DNA of 31,434 bases from JAAZFF01 sp964405775 (GTDB lineage Bacteria; Verrucomicrobiota; Kiritimatiellia; RFP12; UBA3636): the NCBI GenBank assembly GCA_964405775.1, contig CAYOPG010000020.1, forward strand, positions 1-31,434, given 5' to 3'. The translations under genes were made by a program, and so were the position numbers. The notes under the pieces were generated by a model that saw only the letters and a list, made by a program, of their open reading frames with translations, ran no database searches and had not been told where the DNA came from. Shown piece by piece: positions 28,027-31,434 of this stretch; within the stretch, counting starts at the first letter, position 1; every line of letters starts with the position of its first letter.

Positions 28027-28769
28027 TTCGTGCGCTGAGATACAATCGCCGTCAGAAGTTCCGACGAGGCGTTTTCTAGATGAGCGGCCTGCTTCGAAGC
28101 AGTCCGGCGGAACCACGCATAGAAAGCCATTGCGGGAATGGCGACCATAAGACCTGCGATCGTTGTTATAATGGCCAAGGATACGCCCTCCGCAAGCATA
28201 ACTGGCTTTGCCAGAGCGTCGGTGCTGCTGCCGACAGCTCGGAACGCGCCTAGCATTCCAACTACTGTCCCGAGAAGTCCCACCATGGGCGCAATCGCCG
28301 CGATATCGAGCAGCCACTGCGTGCGGCTCTGTATCTTGGCAACCTGCCGCGTACCCTCTCCCTCCATAGCGGTGCTGATCATCACAGGATCTGCGTCGGG
28401 GACGGCCTTAACGTAGTCGAGCGCCGCCATCGCTATGTGCGAAAAGGGGCTCGGCTTGTAGTCGCACACCTTGCGCGCCTCTTCAAACTGACCGCCACGG
28501 GCTTTGTCCAGAACATCATTGAACACTGCGCGCGGAACAGTCACTCCGACTCTAAGTGTGGCGAACAAATATATGACGTTCGCGATGCAAAGTATTGAAA
28601 GCGCTGAGAGCAAATGCATCAGGCTACCACCCTGACTGTAAAACTCTTTAAAAGTCATGCTGCTTACGCCAGACTTAACGGCCTCAACGACAGTGGGATC
28701 CTGCGCGAAAACCGACGTGCCAGCGCATATAGTTACTATGGTCAGAAACCAACGTGTTTCTATCTTCAT
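28023..28769 (-). CDS. exbB: ExbB/TolQ/MotA-family proton-channel protein with signal peptide
   Basis: A 248-residue protein. An N-terminal hydrophobic segment ends SVFAQD, a signal-peptide-like cut near residue 22, as in many ExbB proteins. Three membrane helices follow at about 50-72, 152-178 and 191-220. The hallmark PMVGLLGTVVGMLGAF at 161-176 and TTIAGLMVAIPA at 202-213 supply the conserved channel threonines. It forms the pentameric motor around ExbD in the inner membrane. It is the first gene of the operon and has a good promoter. ExbB and TolQ cannot be separated by eye; no tolB or pal gene is present. Confidence 0.93.
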   Translation of the reverse strand: MKIETRWFLTIVTICAGTSVFAQDPTVVEAVKSGVSSMTFKEFYSQGGSLMHLLSALSILCIANVIYLFATLRVGVTVPRAVFNDVLDKARGGQFEEARKVCDYKPSPFSHIAMAALDYVKAVPDADPVMISTAMEGEGTRQVAKIQSRTQWLLDIAAIAPMVGLLGTVVGMLGAFRAVGSSTDALAKPVMLAEGVSLAIITTIAGLMVAIPAMAFYAWFRRTASKQAAHLENASSELLTAIVSQRTK

Positions 28770-28805
28770 TCTCGAATTGCTCCAATTGTAGGATAAGGTT
28801 TGGCA

Positions 28806-28835
28806 ATAATAGCATTACCCTCCCTTTAAACGCAA
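28806..28835 (-). promoter_or_regulatory. Promoter of the exbB-exbD-TPR-VWA-rsmI operon
   Basis: On the minus strand TTGCGT (28835-28830), an 18-bp spacer and TATTAT (28811-28806), with TGC directly before it as an extended -10. It lies about 37 bp before exbB and 38 bp beyond the tRNA gene. Confidence 0.6.
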
Positions 28836-28872
28836 GAAATATTGCATACAAAACACTAACATTCTTGGAAAG

Positions 28873-28949
28873 TGGTCGGGGTGAAGGGATTTGAACCCTT
28901 GACCTTTTGGTCCCGAACCAAACGCGCTACCAGTCTGCGCTACACCCCG
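28873..28949 (-). tRNA. tRNA-Pro (anticodon CGG)
   Basis: A 77-nt cloverleaf: acceptor CGGGGTG/CACCCCG with A discriminator and genome-encoded CCA, D stem GCGC/GCGC, anticodon stem TTTGG/CCAAA with loop TTCGGGA (anticodon CGG, reads CCG), and T arm AAGGG-TTCAAAT-CCCTT. The C1-G72 pair and G37 are typical of proline tRNAs. There is no sign of an integrated element at its 3' end. Confidence 0.97.
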
Positions 28950-28973
28950 GAATGTTGCGTGAAACAGGGGTGG

Positions 28974-29003
28974 AGGATAGCCTATTGAGCCCCTGCTTGT
29001 CCA
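28974..29003 (-). promoter_or_regulatory. Probable tRNA-Pro promoter
   Basis: On the minus strand TGGACA (29003-28998), an 18-bp spacer and TATCCT (28979-28974), 24 bp before the first tRNA base. Hexamers are seen directly; use is inferred from position. Confidence 0.45.
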
Positions 29004-29039
29004 CAACTATTTCTAGTGGCATTCCGGCGGCAGCGGGGT

Positions 29040-29045
29040 TATAAT
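29040..29045 (+). promoter_or_regulatory. Perfect -10 hexamer upstream of recD2
   Basis: TATAAT at 29040-29045 lies 34 bp before the recD2 start. No good -35 is present at 16-18 bp (TGGCAT at 29017 is poor), and no strong Shine-Dalgarno precedes the ATG at 29080, which suggests low expression. Confidence 0.35.
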
Positions 29046-29079
29046 GGCATGAAAGCTTCCATATCCACGCAAGCAGCAA

Positions 29080-31374
29080 ATGCCATATCCGAACCAGAAA
29101 TACAGAAAAAAGAAAGCCCGAACCATCAAGATCGGACCAGTTCCGGAGCAGGATGAGATATCAGGCTCCGTAGGGAGTATCGTCTACCATAACGAAGAGA
29201 CGGGGTATGTTGTCCTGAACCTTCGTGTTGCAGGGGGGACGCAGGACGGCGGTCAGGATGCAACAGTCGTCGGGAAAACACCTGCAATTTGGGAGGGCGA
29301 GGAAATCAAGGCAAAGGGCAAATGGGCACGCCATCCAGAACACGGGCTGGAGTTCCGGGCAGATGAAATCGAGTGCATAGTCCCATCCTCTGTTGAAGGT
29401 ATTCGACGTTATCTGGCAAGCGGTGCGATCAGCGGAATCGGCAAAGTCTATGCGGACAAGATCGTTGAACGCTTTGGCGACCAGACACTGGACATCATCG
29501 GGAAGAACTCCGCACGTCTTCTCGAAGTGTCAGGGATCGGGAAAGGTCGCTTACAAAAGATCAGAAAGTCGTGGGAAGCACAGCATGGCGTTCGCGACAC
29601 CATGATATTCCTTCAGGCCAACGGTGTCGGCACCGCGCAGGCGTCGAAGATCTACAGAGCCTACGGGCCCGACACAATTGCCATAGTCAAGAAAAACCCC
29701 TATCGACTATGCAGAGATATTGCTGGGATAGGATTCATAAAAGCCGATGCAATAGCCGTCAAGGTGGGTATAGAAAGGGATTCGCCACTACGCGCCCGGG
29801 CTGGGCTTTTCTACACGCTTACCAAGCTCTCGGAAGAAGGTCACTGCTTCTGCAATGAAACCGAATTGCTTCTAAACGCCGAAGCCCTTATAAGCATCAG
29901 CATAGACATATTGGTCGGGGCGCTCAAAGAAGAAATCGAAGGCGGCAACATAATTAAAGACGGTGACAAAATATACCTCAAGAACCTCTACTTCGCGGAG
30001 GTAGGGGTTTCACGCCGCATTCGCTCGATCATGGAAACACGCGTCCCATTCAAGCCGATCCTGGCAGACACAGCGGTCGAATGGGCGATGCACAAAATGT
30101 CGATACAACTTTCATCACGGCAGGTCGAAGCGTTGAAAATGGCGTTGACATCGAAAGTATCCGTTGTGACGGGAGGACCTGGCGTGGGTAAAACCACGAT
30201 TATCAAAGCACTGTGCGACATCTGGTGCGCCCGAAGACTGGACGTGCGACTGGTGGCTCCGACAGGCAGGGCATCTCGCCGCATGTCAGAATCCACAGGA
30301 CGCGAGGCGCAGACAATCCACCGCCTTCTCAAGTACAACCCGCAGTCACATTCGTTCGAATACAATTCCGGCAACCAGCTTGAGGCGGAAGTCATCATAG
30401 TTGACGAATCTTCTATGATCGACATCGAGCTCGCCGCGCAGCTCCTCGCGGCCATACGCCCGTCGACAACGCTAGTGCTGGTGGGCGATATCGACCAACT
30501 TCCAAGCGTTGGCCCAGGCAACGTCTTGCGCGACATAATAAAAGCAGGAGAGATCCCCTGCACAAAGCTGGACATCATATTCCGGCAACAACAGGGCGGC
30601 AACATAATCCGCAACGCGCACCGGGTCAATTCAGGTGAGCCAATCGACGATATTTCCGATGATGACAGCGACTTTTTCTTTGTCAAGTGCGACGATCCCT
30701 CGCGTGTCGTCGCCAACGTAGTCAAGCTCGTCCAAAACCGCATTCCTCTAAAATTCGGACTGTCTCCGCTTGAAGACATACAGGTCCTGACGCCGATGCG
30801 AAAGGGACAGTTAGGCTACGACAACCTTAATCTCGTCCTGCAGGAGGCGCTCAATCCGAGAGGGGTCTCTGTCCAAAGATTCGGACGCACATACCGCGTC
30901 GGCGACCGCGTAATGCAGATCCGCAACGACTACGATAAAGACGTGTTTAACGGCGATCTTGGATTCATCAAAACAATCGATGTCCATGATTCGAAAATGA
31001 CCGTCGATTTCGACGCCCGTAACGTTGAATACGACCTCAATGCCATCGACGATCTCGTCCATTCTTATGCTATCTCCATCCACAAGTCTCAGGGCAGCGA
31101 GTATCCAGCAGTGGTCATAGTAATCGCGCGTCAGCACTACATGCTGCTCCAGCGCAACTTGCTCTACACCGGCATAACACGCGGCAAAAGACTCGTCTGT
31201 CTGCTTGGAGATCCTTACGCAGTTTCCGTGGCGATCAAGAACAACGACACGCATGAGCGAAGAACCGCGCTGGCCGAGCGAATAAGGAACGCGTCCAACA
31301 ACACCTCTTCCCCGATACCGGACATAGTAGCGAGCGACAATTTCTCGTCCGAAGACTTCGATGAGCCGGTGTAA
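29080..31374 (+). CDS. recD2: RecD2-type 5'-3' DNA helicase (SF1B)
   Basis: A 764-residue ATP-dependent DNA helicase, the RecD form that works without RecBC. A basic N-terminal tail (1-24) and an OB-like domain (about 25-100) lead into helix-hairpin-helix repeats (SGIGKVYADKI near 118, SGIGKGRLQKI at 151, NGVGTAQASKI at 181, AGIGFIKADAI at 215). The helicase core has Walker A TGGPGVGKTT at 364-373, Walker B VDESSM at 441-446, motif III GDIDQLPSVGPG at 469-480, and HKSQGSEYP and YTGITRGKRL near the C-terminus. It is complete and monocistronic here. RecD2 proteins are linked to DNA repair and mismatch repair. The last 60 bp of the window show no further gene. Confidence 0.95.
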   Translation: MPYPNQKYRKKKARTIKIGPVPEQDEISGSVGSIVYHNEETGYVVLNLRVAGGTQDGGQDATVVGKTPAIWEGEEIKAKGKWARHPEHGLEFRADEIECIVPSSVEGIRRYLASGAISGIGKVYADKIVERFGDQTLDIIGKNSARLLEVSGIGKGRLQKIRKSWEAQHGVRDTMIFLQANGVGTAQASKIYRAYGPDTIAIVKKNPYRLCRDIAGIGFIKADAIAVKVGIERDSPLRARAGLFYTLTKLSEEGHCFCNETELLLNAEALISISIDILVGALKEEIEGGNIIKDGDKIYLKNLYFAEVGVSRRIRSIMETRVPFKPILADTAVEWAMHKMSIQLSSRQVEALKMALTSKVSVVTGGPGVGKTTIIKALCDIWCARRLDVRLVAPTGRASRRMSESTGREAQTIHRLLKYNPQSHSFEYNSGNQLEAEVIIVDESSMIDIELAAQLLAAIRPSTTLVLVGDIDQLPSVGPGNVLRDIIKAGEIPCTKLDIIFRQQQGGNIIRNAHRVNSGEPIDDISDDDSDFFFVKCDDPSRVVANVVKLVQNRIPLKFGLSPLEDIQVLTPMRKGQLGYDNLNLVLQEALNPRGVSVQRFGRTYRVGDRVMQIRNDYDKDVFNGDLGFIKTIDVHDSKMTVDFDARNVEYDLNAIDDLVHSYAISIHKSQGSEYPAVVIVIARQHYMLLQRNLLYTGITRGKRLVCLLGDPYAVSVAIKNNDTHERRTALAERIRNASNNTSSPIPDIVASDNFSSEDFDEPV

Positions 31375-31434
31375 ACTGGCTTAGTCGACCATGCAAAAGC
31401 CGCATTTTGCGCAAAGTGATTCCATCCGACTTCA

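Noticed and set aside
28873..28949. tRNA-Pro as an attachment site for an integrated element
   Set aside because: No integrase, no direct repeat of the tRNA 3' end and no atypical genes are found on either side.

Overview
The window is about 31.4 kb of a bacterial chromosome of moderate GC content, almost entirely coding, with strong Shine-Dalgarno sites and many short or overlapping gene junctions. The envelope genes point to a Gram-negative cell: an ExbB/ExbD motor, a PilB/GspE-type ATPase and exported enzymes. The Minf_1886-type gene, the tandem GYF_2-like coiled-coil proteins and a decayed secreted glycosidase suggest the PVC superphylum (Verrucomicrobiota, Kiritimatiellota or Lentisphaerota). 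That placement is inference from family memory, not a phylogeny.

Left part, all on the minus strand. cysK (81-1001) has a strong promoter. A roughly 500-bp gap follows. Next is a four-gene operon transcribed from about 6770: two adjacent coiled-coil proteins with N-terminal GYF_2-like domains, a single-pass membrane protein with a long acidic tail, and a WalJ/YycJ-like metallo-beta-lactamase-fold hydrolase. Upstream of it lies a tightly packed operon, pilB, HIT protein, Minf_1886-like gene, DUF1015 gene, deoC, with 4-nt overlaps or short gaps.

Centre. Divergent from pilB is a secreted alkaline phosphatase (+). A regulatory region with a 13-bp tandem duplication follows. Then comes a 2.1-kb glycoside hydrolase/discoidin gene that keeps its promoter, signal peptide and likely catalytic glutamates but carries two nonsense codons and two frameshifts, so it is called a pseudogene. 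Its stop codon abuts the stop codon of the convergent clpB (-). Divergent from clpB is the distal part of the ribosomal alpha operon (rpmJ, rpsM, rpsK, rpsD, rpoA, rplQ), ending in a clear intrinsic terminator. rpsK has an unusual 85-90-residue Ala/Lys/Glu-rich N-terminal extension.

Right part. A major facilitator transporter (+) converges on a five-gene minus-strand operon: exbB, exbD, a large exported TPR protein, a TonB-topology membrane protein ending in a von Willebrand A domain with a complete MIDAS motif, and rsmI. The first four genes look like an ExbB/ExbD-driven trans-envelope machine in which a VWA protein takes the place of TolA or TonB. This is the best candidate in the window for an undescribed system. 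A tRNA-Pro(CGG) gene lies just upstream, and a recD2 helicase (+) closes the window.

Several starts were moved inward from the longest open frame on Shine-Dalgarno position and family alignment: deoC, phoA, rpoA, the MFS gene, the VWA gene and exbD. Everything here rests on reading the sequence; no database search was run.
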